Source: Prorocentrum cordatum (Eukaryota; Sar; Dinophyceae; Prorocentrales; Prorocentraceae). Taken from it: DNA of 64,000 nucleotides. The stretch spans positions 272,570 through 336,569 of the forward strand of contig CAUYUJ010012180.1 of the NCBI GenBank assembly GCA_963575745.1. The letters run 5' to 3'. A program made the position numbers and the translations under genes. Shown here piece by piece: positions 7,307 to 17,799 of the stretch. How positions within the stretch are numbered: position 1 is the first letter of the stretch; every line of letters begins with the position of its first letter. The notes beneath the pieces are model-generated. The model did no database searches and had not been told where the DNA came from. It saw only the letters and a list, made by a program, of their open reading frames with translations.

Positions 7307-10300
7307 ATGATCACGCCCGCCTATGCTGCGGGGCGCAGGTCGGGAGCTGGCAGCGATCCACGCTGGCAGGACAACACGATCGGAGAAATGTACCCTGGGC
7401 TCGCTGGCAACGAGCTCCAATCGTCCGTGTTCCAAGACTACTTGTTAGTTCCAGCGAACCCCACTTGCAGGATGGCCTTCTTCGACTCGAACAACCAGCC
7501 TATTTTCACCCGCCACAAGCTGAACAACAGGAACTTCGCAGCCCATCGAGAGAACCTGGTCAGGAGGATCTTGAAACAAGGACTGATGGAAGGTGTCAGG
7601 GGAGAGGCCTGGGCTGTCCCGGAGAAGCCAGACACGACGATGGGAAACCTCAGCGACTCCCGGATGATGCTCCTCAGCCACGCCACCCTGACGGAGGCGG
7701 TATACGAGGCGCACCGCCGCAAGCCAAGTAACAGGTACGTCAAGACGACGCTGCAGCTCGGCCTGCAGATCAAGGTGTTCCAGGGCCGAACGCCGAAGTA
7801 TATCTGTGAATATTTGAAAGAGATCCACAACGAGTTTCATTCGGGAGCTCAAACGTCCTTCCTGGAGAAATACGACAATGCCAAGGAGACCGAGATCGAT
7901 TGGGCAAAGCACTGCAAGAGCAAAGGCATTCAGGCAAGGTCCTTGCCCACCAAAGGTCCCAACACCTACAGGAAGACCTATTGGAAGTGGATGGTGGAGA
8001 CTCGAAGGTCTACCATCAGGAACTGGCCAGTATTCTTCAAAACCAAGAACTTCCTGAGGAACATGATCGAGCGAAAGCTCTTCGCGGCCTACAAGGCAAG
8101 GGCCGAGGAGGAGTGCGACATGGGCAATTCTGCTTTAAGCGTGGAGGACGTGCTGCTCATCAACTACGACCTGTTTGCCGCCATCGTTCCTTTCGCAGAT
8201 GCGATTCCGAAGGACCACCTCGATTGCATACTCCAGGAAGCCCTCAGGCTGGCGTGCCCCAGGGTCAGCGACGATGACGACGGAATGATCCCTGACTCGA
8301 AGTGGCTGCTCAAGAGCAAGGCCGACTGCGAGGTGCCAATCAAGCTGCTGAAGTGCCCGATGGCCGGGGCGACCCTCTACCTCTCCAAGGCGAAGAAGGA
8401 CGGTGACGCCGGCGGCGCGGGCAAGGGCAAGAAGGGCAAGGGGAAAGGAAAGGGCAAGGGCAAGGGCAAGGGCAAGAAGAAGGGGAAGAAGGCGCCCGCC
8501 ACCGCCGACAAGAAGACGATCAAAAAAGGCAAGGCTCTGGGCTCCAGGGCCAAGGCTACTCAGAGGCTCACGGAGGAGAGCTTCAGCGGAACGGTTGAAC
8601 TGCTGTCGGAATCTCCCGAGAACAAGGCTGGGGATGAGCCGATGGCGGACTCCGCCAGCGAGGAGGACAGGACCCCGCAGGAACAGGAGGAGCTCGCGAG
8701 CGTCATTTCAGGCGAAGATGAAGCGATGGATCTCGACGAGGACGGCGACATCCCCATGCCCCAGCCGTTGATGGAGGCTACTACCACAGGTGAGAAGCCT
8801 ACGTCGAGGCAGAAGCTCCTGCTCGATGATGTGTATGCTAACGTGGCGGCCGTGACGTCGCAAGTTCCAGCGGGGTCAATCGATTGGGCCGCTACTGGAT
8901 CTGCCTACTTCAAGTCGCTATTCTTTCTCTGGAGCAGGACTCCCACGGAAGATACTGTCGTGGACCAGTCGGATAAGGTCAAGTGGCCCGCGGTTCGCGC
9001 GGCCATCAAAGACGTTCTGGCGCGGGCCCACGCGAGCCACTTGCCGGCGCCCCTCGATGGCACGGGGGCGTCGGCGCCGCAGAACGCTGCCGCGGAGCGT
9101 CGCGAGGCCATTGCCAAAGAAGTCCACGAGGAGCACATCCAGACCGCCATGACCTTGCTCGCCAACCGCAAGGACGCCATCAAGGAGTGGCTCAGCAAGA
9201 ACGACCTGTCGCAGCCTGTCGCCATGCACGAGGACTACGTCAAGATCCAGGGCGATATCTTCCGCATGGCCGTGAACAAGACGAAGCAGCTGAAGGAGTC
9301 GGGGCGCGTCGAGATGACCCTGCAGGAGGTCATCGCTGTCGCGGGCACCTGCATGTCCAAGGGCTGCATGTGGACGGGCGGGGTAGCAAAATCATTCCTC
9401 GCTCTCATTCTACCCTCTTCCTTCTTGCGCCTCCTCCTCTCCCTCTCCTCCTCCTCCTCCTCCTCCCCCCTCCTCCTCGAACTCTCCTCCTCCAATTTTT
9501 CCTCCCCGCCCTCCTCGCGCCCCTCCTCCTCCAGGTCGGGCGCTGCCGGGCGGCCCTGGGTCCCGGGTGTAGATGTCGGCGCGGGCCCTCCCGCCACATT
9601 TCCCCCCTCTCCTTCGCCCCTCTGATACCGCCGGGTGGCCCAGCATCGTTCGATGTTCAACGATCTGGCGATCGGGGGGCAGCCGATCGGTCCAGGTTGA
9701 ACGATCCACGCGGTGTCAGGAGCCAACGTCGACGTCATCGCAACGCGAACCCCCCGTATTCACAAATATCTTTGTGGGGTATGTTTGTGCTTTTCCAAGG
9801 GCCCATCCTGAGACGATTCCTAAGATAATTCTTGCGAGAAGGAGGTCTGAGGAGGAGCACTAGTGATGCAAAAAGAGAGGCGGGCGCCAGTCAATCCGAA
9901 GCTGGGATCAGCCCATGCGGGGCCCATGCGGCCCCCCAAATCTTCAACTCGTGATCCTCTTGGAGGCCTCTTGGGGCCATCGTTGCCCTCTGTCAGCCCC
10001 TCCCTAGATGCCTAGATGTTGCGTCATTCCCAAGGTTGGGGGAGGACGTGTACAGCGAGAACGCCATGGCTTTGATCGCCGCTGTTGACGGCAAGACGTC
10101 GTTGCCAGACCAGCTCGTCGACACGTTCGGCAATATGGAAATCAGCCGACTCTACTGCCTCGCACGCGCCGACTACACCGTGCATTGATTGCATCGCTGG
10201 CGTCCCCGAGTGTGTTTAAGGACAGGAAGAGCAAGGCGGACATCACCGAGCGATGCGACAACTTGACCGACGTACTCGACGACCTCGCGTCCGCCGATAT

Positions 10301-11360
10301 CACCGAGAAGCTGGATGTGCCCGCTACCGACGACGCTACGTGGGTCACCTTCTGGATCAACGCCGTGACGAACGCGTCAGACCCGACTGCGCTGAAGGCC
10401 TGGTTGGCGAAGTCTCTCTCGAACAACAATGCGAAGAAGATTGAGAACGCGAAGAAGGTTGTCGAGGAGAGGGCGAAGGCAGAGAAACAGAAACCAGCGG
10501 AGCAGCATCAGGACGCCGACAAGGCCGCCGGCGGTCTCGTTGCCGAGCCCCAGAAGATCGAAGAGTCCGTCCTAAGCAATTTGGTCAACTTTGCGGATCG
10601 TTTCGCCGAACATGGCAGCATGTGGGAGGAGCTCAGCAAGGACGGGCCAGACCTCGACGAGTCCGCCAGGGTGCCTGCCTCCGTTCGAGTCTCCGTCATG
10701 GAGTGCCTGCTCTTACAATTGCAGTCCTGTTTGGCTGAGAAGGCGATGCAGAAGTTCTCGCCGACGGCCGACTCAGGCCACATGCACTGCTACTACGACC
10801 CGTCGCTGAAGTCGCCTGGAGTTTGGACCAAGGACCCTGAGGATCTCAGGCTCAACTTCTGGGGTCCGATCTCGCTGCTGCCGACCGTCGGAGCACTCAA
10901 GATCTGCACGTTCGACAACACGCCAATCTACGTGCGCTCGCCGGTGCCCAGGACGGGGCCTTTCCTCAGCCACTTCGCTCCAGCGTGGCTGGTGCGCACA
11001 GTCTCTGTGAACGCGGACACGGGAGAACCGACTGAGAAGGCCACCGCGAGGTTGGAGTTCAAGGAGTACGTTCTTCATTTCAAGTTCAGCGAGAGTCTCT
11101 TGGCCAAGGAGCAGACCCACAAGATCACCTACAGAATGCCGCTGTTGACAGCGTTGTCTGGCGCAGAGCTTGGCGCCCCGCCCGCTACCGTGTGCGAGCT
11201 GACGCGCCCTTGGGATGACAGCCTGGAGGTATTTCAGTTATCGTCGAACTCCAAGAAGTACAGCGCAGCAGTCGCGACGTTGACCAAGAAATACAAGCCC
11301 GCTGCGACTGCAGATGGCATGTCGAAGGAGTGGAAGGACATCGCGTCGCACATCGTCTGA
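7307..11360 (+). CDS. Large dinoflagellate protein with Lys/Gly linker; one intron, one frameshift
   Basis: Model: exon 1 7307-9377, intron 9378-10015 (GC...TAG, phase 1), exon 2 10016-11360. ATG 7307 is the first after the relict leaders. Residues 1-365 are globular (WAKHCKSKGIQARSLPTKG near 200). Residues about 370-410 are an almost pure KGKG linker, and 440-485 are acidic (DEAMDLDEDGDIPMPQ). A second ordered part runs to MSKGCMWT. The joined exon continues VASFPRLGEDVYSENAMALI... for 57 residues, then meets TGA at about 10187; the same sense continues one frame over (IASLASPSVFKDRKSKADI) for another 390 residues to TGA 11358-11360. A single-base deletion explains this, either real or an assembly error. 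No known domain recognised. The KGKG linker suggests nucleic-acid or acidic-partner binding (inference). The intron begins with a repeat element, so it was probably gained after retroposition. Confidence 0.55.
9372..9799 (+). mobile_element. Intron-like (introner-type) repeat, copy 2
   Basis: Shares its ends and internal layout with 57-532. Its left edge coincides with the exon 1 donor of the 7307-11360 gene (ACGG|GCGGGGTAGC; copy 1 has ATGG|GTGGGGTAGC at the same point). Open frames continuing through it are pyrimidine low-complexity and should not be counted as protein. Its 3' block (about 9640-9760) resembles part of foldback family A (GGTTGAACGATC..CG.GGTGTCA). Confidence 0.55.
9800..10015 (+). 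other. Remainder of the intron
   Basis: Between the repeat element and the acceptor CCTAG at 10011-10015. It contains a short run of the CTCTTGGAGGCCTCTTGGGG minisatellite type seen in bulk at 21.6-22.6 kb. No coding signal. Confidence 0.45.
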
Positions 11361-11720
11361 TGCCCAGCCTCGAGCCTCGCCCCAGAGAGAGCTCCACAGA
11401 CAGAGGAGGAGGAGGATAACGGGGTGGAGGAGGGAGGGGGAGAAGGATGAGGGGCGGGGAGGAGGAAGAAGATAAAAATGGAGTAGGAGGAGGAGGAAAC
11501 TCAATATACATAATGGCTCGGCTCGTGAGGCTCGCTTGTGACTGGCTGATGTGGTCTACAGCCTGTGCGCACGCACTGCAAGTTAGTGCGACTCTCACCC
11601 TCCCTTCTCCCTTCGCCTCCATTTCCCTAGCCCTCCCCCTCTCTTCTCGTTCCTCAACGCCGAGCCCGAGCCCCAGGTCGACGCCCCTACTTTTTTGGTC
11701 GGCGGCGGGGCCGCCCCTAG
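11361..11720. other. Spacer with GGA-rich tract
   Basis: 3' flank of the preceding gene with a purine-rich tract (11402-11495). No gene or recognisable site. Confidence 0.4.
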
Positions 11721-11914
11721 CCTATGGTAGGTTCGCGTCGTGTCGACCAGCGGCGACCCCAGCGCGGGCGTTCAAGGTTGAACGCCGACGGCGGCCCAGA
11801 ATCGGTCGATGTTGAACGATCGGACGTTGCGGCAGCGGCCGATCGTTCAAGGTTGAACGATCACCGTGGTGTCAAAAACCAACGCCGGGGTCGGCACGAC
11901 ACGAACCTGCCGTG
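11721..11914. mobile_element. Foldback element, family A, copy 2
   Basis: Left end CCTATGGTAGGTTCGCGTCG, right end reversed CCACGGCAGGTTCGTGTCGT. Internal palindromes as in 6178-6376, which it matches almost throughout. GCCCCT occurs on both sides (11713-11718 and just after the right end) and could be a 6-bp target-site duplication. Confidence 0.75.
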
Positions 11915-12112
11915 GCCCCTGGTGCCCGCCCGTCCCCTCCTGGCTGCCCATCGCCCGCGCGGGCCGGGGGGCCGAGAGAGGCCCCCGGCGGCGCGGCGCC
12001 GCGCGCGGCGCTAACTACAGGACTACAGAGGGCCCGAGAGAAAGAGAGAAAGAGCCTCCCTCCCCCCTTCCCCCCCTCCCCTCCTGCTTCGCTGCTGCCG
12101 CTGCCAGGACTC

Positions 12113-12255
12113 AGGGTTCAGAGGAGGGCAGTTTGAGACACTGGGAGTTGGCTTTTGGGGGGGGCCCTCGTCGCCACGGCTGGGCGCAGCTCAGAAAACT
12201 GGTGCGTTTGGACCCCGTGAGGGGTCTGGGGATCGATTCTGAGCCGATGTTCAGT
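12113..12255 (+). repeat. Dispersed repeat, family I, copy 1
   Basis: Shares blocks with the reverse strand of 33190-33305: CAGAGGAGGGC, CGTCGCCACGGCTGG and AAACTGGTGCGTTTGG in the same order. Also carries inverted TGAGACACTGG (12134) / CCAGTGTCTCA (12258), so it may be another foldback. Confidence 0.5.
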
Positions 12256-12379
12256 CTCCAGTGTCTCAACTAGCCCCAAACAGTGAGTTCCGTTCTGGAT
12301 GGGCTTTCTACGAGAGTGCGAGCGCTGTTCGGGGAATTCGCTCTTCAGCACGGGTTGCGAAACATTCGCTGAGGTAGAG

Positions 12380-12475
12380 GAGGATTGTTTTTATGCAGTG
12401 GAGGATCCCTTATGGATAGAGGAGGAACGGTTTTATGCAGTTAGATGAGGAACGTTTTTATGCAGTGTCGTTGTA
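12380..12475. repeat. Short tandem repeat, TTTTATGCAG units
   Basis: Three imperfect units, each GAGGA.(C)G.TTTTATGCAGT, about 35-45 bp apart. No function evident. Confidence 0.5.
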
Positions 12476-14239
12476 GATTTAGACAACCGCAGGCTCGGAA
12501 ATAACGATTTGGCGCGCGGGGGGATGAGTTTATCGGTGCGCAATTAAAAGAAAACCTCGCGAGCGCGTTCGAAAATCAAGGTCCGCGCTGTGACAAACAA
12601 TATGTTCGCCGAGAAAATATCAATATATGCAGGCGCTATATATAAATATATACATACCTATATATATCACTTCCTCTCTTGGATCATACAACGCCCAAAG
12701 CAACATAACCTTATTCCTCGGATGCAGAAACCATAGGTGCGCACATCAATATTTGTGTGTGTGCGTGTGTGTTCTCAACGCGCGGCGGCCCTGTCGCCTG
12801 GGGCTCTCCCGCGGCCTTCTTGGGCCGCCCTCGGGGGTCGGCGGGGGCTTTCTGTTTGAACCTGGTTTCGTGGCTTGCCAGGATTTTGTTAGCCCTGGCC
12901 TGCCAAGGGTAGTTTCCTGCCGAGCAGGTCGGCGAGTTCCTCTAAAGTGAGCTGGGACAAAGGCGAGAGATAGCGAGCGTTTGTCCGCGGCCGTTTGTGT
13001 TCAAGCGGCCGGCCGCCAACATATGATTGTGCCTCATTGCGAGGCGTACTACTTGCCATCGAGACCGGAAACATCCTTCGCTTGAGATGGCCCGTCGCTC
13101 CCGCGACGACTTCTTCCGATTGGGACTATCGTTACTACGATACAACAGAGCTGGAGCTGCGCTTCGCCTAAGGCGAAGCTTCTGGACGGGCCTCCCGGCC
13201 CCCTGCAAACTGACTGCTCTGCGGAGCTCGCTCTTGTAGGACATATAGAGGACACAGAGGAGAGGAGGAGGAGGAGGAGGAGGAGGAGGAGGAGGAGAAT
13301 AAGGTGGAAAACGACGTCCCTGGAGGAGGAGGCGGCGGGCGATAATAATATTCGGGGGCGTCCAAAAGGAGGGGGCGAGCATTATGGGCGCGTGGATATT
13401 ATGTCCTCGACTATAACATCTCCCAGGTGTCATGACCCGCTTGTTTTTCATTACATATATATATATATATATATATGTATTACTAGTATGTTTCTTTCTA
13501 AGATTGTCATCATTATTGCCAATACTTGTATTATCATCTTTCGCGGTATTCGTAGTCTTGGCAGCGCTTTGTGTTTGGATTGGTGTATGACTGGTATGTG
13601 TTATACATATTGGTTTTCGTAGCGGTACTGTTATTACTTAGTCGCATTTTCATCATAAATCGTAATCCTTTTGATGATCGTGATACGATTGTTTTCTTAT
13701 TTGGATTGTTGAATTCGTATTGTTGGTCTTGTTGTCGTCCCATGCGGTCTCTACTTCTCCCCCTCGTCCGCGCACGTGCCTCGGGGCAAGATGCACTGGC
13801 CCCACTCGGCATTGCTCGCCTCATCGGCCCACCCAGGCAGAGGAAGAGTGCGTGCACTCTCGCGCCTTCGGGGGCCTGGCGTTCGTGTCTCACTTACACC
13901 GTCGTCTCGCGCCACGAATAGCTCAGGAGGGGGGCGGCGTCAAGGGTGGATCTGACCTTTCTGTGGTCTCAGGAGGAGCAGCCGTCCTCATCTCACTTCT
14001 CCTGCTCCGTCAGCATGGTGTTCCCTGGGGAGCTTGGCGGCGCAGATGCTGCGCGTTGCGGGGGATATGTCTCGTTTCCTGCATCCCCGCCGCTGCTTAT
14101 GCGACTGCGCGCGCGCCCCGTTCTCAGGAGGCTCGCGCGTGCTGCAGTTTCGCTTTTGCCAAATGGACCTCGTCACAGCTGCTCGCAATTGACGAACATG
14201 GGAAAACACCCAATATTGTACAAAGCTCAACTACAGGCG
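12476..14239. other. Region without a supportable gene
   Basis: Contains an AT-rich microsatellite (12625-12668), a GT run (12752-12772), (GGA)n (13257-13297), (TA)n (13454-13476) and a hairpin CTTCGCCTAAGGCGAAG (13165-13181). The stretch 13480-13740 is AT-rich; its + frame reads hydrophobically (YILVFVAVLLLLSRIF) but lacks convincing gene structure. 13940-14240 has open + frames of uncertain status. Confidence 0.4.
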
Positions 14240-14377
14240 TTCCGCACGGAGCTCTTTTCCCGGCGCTTGGACCTCCTGGCGGCGCCCCTGGTGCCGCCCA
14301 TGGCGCGCTCCGCGCTCCAACGAGGAAATTCAGCGCAGATCGAAGAAATCCGTGCCGACCTCCAACTGCTCATATGG
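14240..14377. mobile_element. Foldback element, family B, copy 2 (diverged)
   Basis: Right half retains CAGCGCAGATCGAAGAAAT and CGTGCCGACCTCC; the centre retains GGCGGCGCCCCTGG and GGCGCGCTCCGCGC. The left terminus is worn. Recognised by similarity to 6887-7031 and 32704-32856. Confidence 0.6.
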
Positions 14378-14511
14378 ATTCAGGGTTTTTACCTAACAGC
14401 GAAGACTGATAGGTTTCTAGTGGTCTCAAAAGAGCTCACAGATCACTCCACAGGGGGGTCCGGGCAGGTGTTGGGGAGTTGCCGGGCGGCAGGGTGCCGG
14501 GCTCGTTTTTC

Positions 14512-14885
14512 ACCAACAGTCACACACTTCGTGCTCTTCGACTTCCCAGAACTCCATTCCCAGGCCACATTCTGAATACCCGGATGCAACAGTCACACAC
14601 TTCGTGTTCTTCGAGATCCCAGAACGCCATTCCCGGGCCACATTTAGAATAACCAGATGCAACAGTCACACACTTCGTGCTCTTCGACATCCCAGAACGC
14701 CATTCCCGGGCCACATTCTGGAGGGCCGGATGCAACAGTCACACACTTCGTGCTCTTCGAGTTCCCAGAATTCCATTCCCGGGCCACATTTTGGATGCCC
14801 GGAGCCAACTGTAGGCCACTTCCTGGTCTTCGAGTTCCCAGAACTACATTCCCGGGCCACATTTTGAATAGCCAGACGCTTCGTA
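14512..14885. repeat. 72-bp tandem repeat
   Basis: About five units of 72-73 bp. The landmark AACAGTCACACACTTCGTG begins at 14516, 14588, 14661 and 14733; a diverged unit begins near 14805. Each unit also has CCCAGAA..CCATTCCCGGGC and CCACATTTTG. It ends just before the relict leader of the nuclease-like gene. Confidence 0.9.
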
Positions 14886-14892
14886 GTCCTTC

Positions 14893-14916
14893 CGCCACAG
14901 CCGTGTTTGGTTCAGG
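14893..14916 (+). other. Degenerate relict spliced leader
   Basis: CCACAGCCGTGTTTGGTTCAGG aligns with the dinoflagellate leader with about five mismatches and one insertion. It lies about 85-105 bases before the ATG of the nuclease-like gene, as in the other retrogenes. Alone it would not be convincing. Confidence 0.35.
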
Positions 14917-14997
14917 AATTGCTAGTGACACTGCAGTCCACTGCATTCAATCGTGCCACTGCATTCACTCACTGCAGTCCACTCAGTTTCGATTGCA

Positions 14998-16164
14998 ATG
15001 GCGTTCCCCTGGCCGTACCCCCATACCCAACGTTCATCCGCAGCCTCTGCTCCGCGAGGCTCGTCCGAAGTGTCGCCGCCTCGCGGTGCTTCTCAGCCTG
15101 CGCCGCCTCGCGGTGCTTCTCAGCCTGCGGAGGAAGGTGGACAGACGCCTGGCTCTGGCGCTGTGCAGCCTGCGTCTTTCACGGTCGCCTCGTTCAATTT
15201 CGGGTTCGAGCAGGGCATGATGACTGGTAAGCAGGCGGCCACTCACTGCGCTAACTTCGGAAGGGTGTGCGCCACGATAGTGGAGACCGCTGATGCTGAT
15301 ATTGTCTGTGGCTGCGAGGTCGGTGCGTTCCGTGAAGGCTTTCGCCGAGCAGGGATCAACGTGACAGAGATCCTCAGTAAGCCTTTCGGTGATGGCATTC
15401 GCTTCTCGGAGGTCGACAACTACTTGACTCTCTGGGGGTTCCGCGGTGCTTCTCAGCCTGCGGAACTGACTCTGTGCGAAGACAGCAAAGTTTACAGGCC
15501 TCCTAGCGGCCGAGAGATTGATGCTGTTATTTCACATTTTGAGGTGAACAAACCAGGCCATGACAAGTTCCACGTGGTGATCGCCAACATGCACATCGTG
15601 TGCGGCAAGAAACCGCCGACCATCCAGACTCGAAAGCGGACAGTTCGCAATCTCCGCTTGCACCTGGACTGCCTGGGAAAGATTCTTGAGAATCTGAGCC
15701 AGGCAGTCGTTCTGCTTGTAGTCGGCGACGACAACCTCACTTTCCAGGAGGCGCGGGAGGCTTACCAGCGCCAGCAGAACGACGAGAAGCTCTGGGAGGT
15801 CCATGCCACTCCGGCCGACCTCAAAGGCGACCACGTCGCGGTCTGCGGAGCAGTCGCCCGTTTCTGCTCCATTGCCGTTGGCGCGTCTTTTACGGATCGT
15901 GGCATGCGCAACGACGCACACGATGCGGTGGCGGTTGTGCTCACTCTCCCTGGTGCTATTCAGCCTGGGGAGAGCAAGAGGCGGAAGATTGTCGTCGAAA
16001 ACGTCTCCGACGCCGACGTCAGCGTACAGGCGGACGCCGAGTCTTCTGTGCATTGGGATCGGTCGCCGAGTTCTACTCCTCCGCTTTCACCGACTTCACC
16101 GGGTGATCCCGACTACGTCGAGGATGTCGTTCAGAATCGCGCGACGACTTGCACAGGGAGCTGA
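14998..16164 (+). CDS. EEP-superfamily (endonuclease/exonuclease/phosphatase-like) protein, N-terminal part
   Basis: Intronless ORF from the first ATG after the relict leader. Residues 61-316 carry the sparse motifs of the EEP fold: SFNFG (65-69), an acidic CEVG (106-109, candidate metal-binding Glu), NMHIVCG (197-203), GDDN (243-246, equivalent of GDxN) and AHDAV (307-311, equivalent of the terminal S/DH). The N-terminus is Pro/Ala/Ser-rich with GASQPA repeats at 30-35 and 39-44; a third, at 150-155, interrupts the domain. GASQPA is encoded by a 19-bp motif that also occurs in nearby non-coding DNA. The frame ends at 16164, but the next frame carries on as coding sequence. It could be a nuclease or an inositol-phosphatase-like enzyme; substrate unknown. 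It is not accompanied by a reverse transcriptase. Confidence 0.7.
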   Translation: MAFPWPYPHTQRSSAASAPRGSSEVSPPRGASQPAPPRGASQPAEEGGQTPGSGAVQPASFTVASFNFGFEQGMMTGKQAATHCANFGRVCATIVETADADIVCGCEVGAFREGFRRAGINVTEILSKPFGDGIRFSEVDNYLTLWGFRGASQPAELTLCEDSKVYRPPSGREIDAVISHFEVNKPGHDKFHVVIANMHIVCGKKPPTIQTRKRTVRNLRLHLDCLGKILENLSQAVVLLVVGDDNLTFQEAREAYQRQQNDEKLWEVHATPADLKGDHVAVCGAVARFCSIAVGASFTDRGMRNDAHDAVAVVLTLPGAIQPGESKRRKIVVENVSDADVSVQADAESSVHWDRSPSSTPPLSPTSPGDPDYVEDVVQNRATTCTGS

Positions 16165-17183
16165 GGCAGCTTTGGGACGACAGGTACGACGAGGAGTACG
16201 ATCCGAAAGTCCTCCATCATCTCAGTCTCTTGCTTTTCAAAAAGAGGAAGTCCACGGAGCCAGCGGACACTAATCCAGCTGGCGCTCCTCAGCCTGGCTC
16301 GGAATATGACGCGGCCTTTGCGTCTCAGGAGGAGACTGGCCGAGCCATTCTCTCTGTCCTTAAGCTTCGACATGACTTTCTGCGGAGCAAGAACATCGAC
16401 GACATGCGCTACGTTCTCACGGAGCCTGAGCGCCAGGAATTGGTCAGAGTAGCTCGCGACCAGTACGAGCAGTCGCGGCAGCAGCGTGCGCTTCAGGAAC
16501 GGGATGTCGAAAAGGGAAAAGCGAGAGGCAAGTCTGCGCCACAAGGGGGCCATGCGGTTCCGCAGGGTCCTAACAAAGGGCCAGGCGGTAAGAAAGGTTC
16601 TCACGGTGCTTCTCAGCCTGCGGGAAAAGGTGGCCAGGCCAAGGGTGCAGGTCTGGGTAGCGTCGCCAAGTTTGTGAAAGACCAGAAGCGTAAGCGGTGG
16701 CATCGCCATTTGCAACGTGTGGCCGGTACCAAACAGATCTGGGAGGTGCTGGCCTTCTCAGGGCGCTTCGACGTCGATTGGCTAACGCAAGCGTTGCAAG
16801 CTGATCACAGCGAGGGCCGTGACGCAGCAGTTCCCGAGGAAGCTCTGCGGCAACAGCGGCGCCGGCTGCACCACCAGAAGGCCGAGGCCATCGCGCGCTA
16901 CAACGAGGGGGAGCGGCTTTCCCGCCATCTGTCTGCCCAGGCTGGCCAGCCAAAGCCGAACTTCACGCGCAGGCAGCTGGGCGCGTTGCAGATGTTTGAG
17001 AGCGGAGCGCTGCTTCAAATCCGCAACCAAGCGATTCTGGCGTTGGGGCACGGCCGTCTGTTCAGGGCCGATGGCGACTACCTGGACATCGGCGGCAGCA
17101 CGGGCGGTGGCTCCAGGAGCATCATCGATTCTTGGCAGCCGCCGGACTGGCGTGACTTCCTCCAAGACGATCAGGACATCTGA
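16149..17183 (+). CDS. C-terminal continuation of the EEP-like protein after a -1 frame change
   Basis: Overlaps the previous ORF by 16 bases and is one frame back. The reading RDDLHRELRQLWDDRYDEEY begins upstream of 16149, so the natural protein switches frame at about 16125-16150. About 344 residues: charged N-part (YEQSRQQRALQERDVEKGKA), one GASQPA (16605-16621), a basic patch (KDQKRKRWHRHLQR), then helical sequence ending WRDFLQDDQDI. No recognised domain. Either a frameshift error, a pseudogene lesion or programmed -1 frameshifting; no obvious slippery heptamer was seen. Stop TGA 17181-17183 is followed by more copies of the 19-bp motif. Confidence 0.55.
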   Translation: MHRELRQLWDDRYDEEYDPKVLHHLSLLLFKKRKSTEPADTNPAGAPQPGSEYDAAFASQEETGRAILSVLKLRHDFLRSKNIDDMRYVLTEPERQELVRVARDQYEQSRQQRALQERDVEKGKARGKSAPQGGHAVPQGPNKGPGGKKGSHGASQPAGKGGQAKGAGLGSVAKFVKDQKRKRWHRHLQRVAGTKQIWEVLAFSGRFDVDWLTQALQADHSEGRDAAVPEEALRQQRRRLHHQKAEAIARYNEGERLSRHLSAQAGQPKPNFTRRQLGALQMFESGALLQIRNQAILALGHGRLFRADGDYLDIGGSTGGGSRSIIDSWQPPDWRDFLQDDQDI

Positions 17184-17206
17184 GTTTTGCAAGTCTCCCT
17201 GCCCGC

Positions 17207-17450
17207 GGTGCTTCTCAGCCTGCGGTCTGCCGCTCTCCAGCTGCGGTCTCGAGCAGTAGTGTTCGAAAGCATGCGAGTTCCTGCGGTGCTTCTCAGCCTG
17301 CAGGTTTCGCAGCTTGCGCTCTGCAGTACAAGTGCTTTTCAGCATGCGACATCCTGCGGTGCTTCTCAGCCTGCAGGGTTCCCAACGTGCGGTTTGCAAT
17401 GCATTCCTTTTCAGTATGCGAGTTCCTGCGGTGTTTCTCAGGCTGCAGGG
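17207..17450 (+). repeat. 72-bp tandem repeat carrying the 19-bp motif
   Basis: After the stop codon, units of about 72-73 bp contain GCATGCGA.TTCCTGCGGTG followed by CTTCTCAGCCTGCAGG. Motif starts at 17285, 17358 and 17430 set the period. Two of these units recur in the duplicated block at 20113. Confidence 0.8.
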
Positions 17451-17758
17451 CTCCGAGGCTCTTCGCTTCGATGCCAATGTTTTCAGACACCGTAGCTCCG
17501 TTCCGTAAACATCTTCCAAGAGCCGCTCGCAACCTTTTGCAGCTGGCGGTCTGCAGACGTAGTCTGTCTCAGCATGCGAGCTCCCGCACGCTTCGCCGGC
17601 TTTTGCTGCGCGGACAATTTTCTCACACACGTCAGCGCCGTTTGTAGGCGTCAGAAAAACATGTAGACATTCACGAAGGGCTTAGTCTGTATATCGTCAC
17701 ATCATTACATACGCAGTCGTCGAACACATCGGTGTACATTCAGCGCTTTGTCCTTCTA
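17316..17758 (+). repeat. 443-bp direct duplication, left copy
   Basis: Same length as, and about 99% identical to, 20113-20555; the few differences include CCCAACG/CGCAGCG near 17390, CAGGCTG/CAGGTTG near 17440 and GGGCTTA/GGGCTCA near 17682. It lies 3' of the nuclease-like gene. Ends are not TG...CA and no target-site duplication is evident. Confidence 0.92.
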
Positions 17759-17799
17759 CAGCATTCTTTCCGTTGATAACAGTGTTCTGATGGGTTCGC

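Noticed and set aside
9380-9625. C-terminal extension of the 783-codon frame at 7274-9625
   Set aside because: The last 80 codons run through the intron-like repeat also present at 57-532 and are pyrimidine low complexity.
13480-13760. Organelle-derived insert with a membrane protein
   Set aside because: AT-richer and hydrophobic in one frame, but no recognisable organelle gene or conserved residues.
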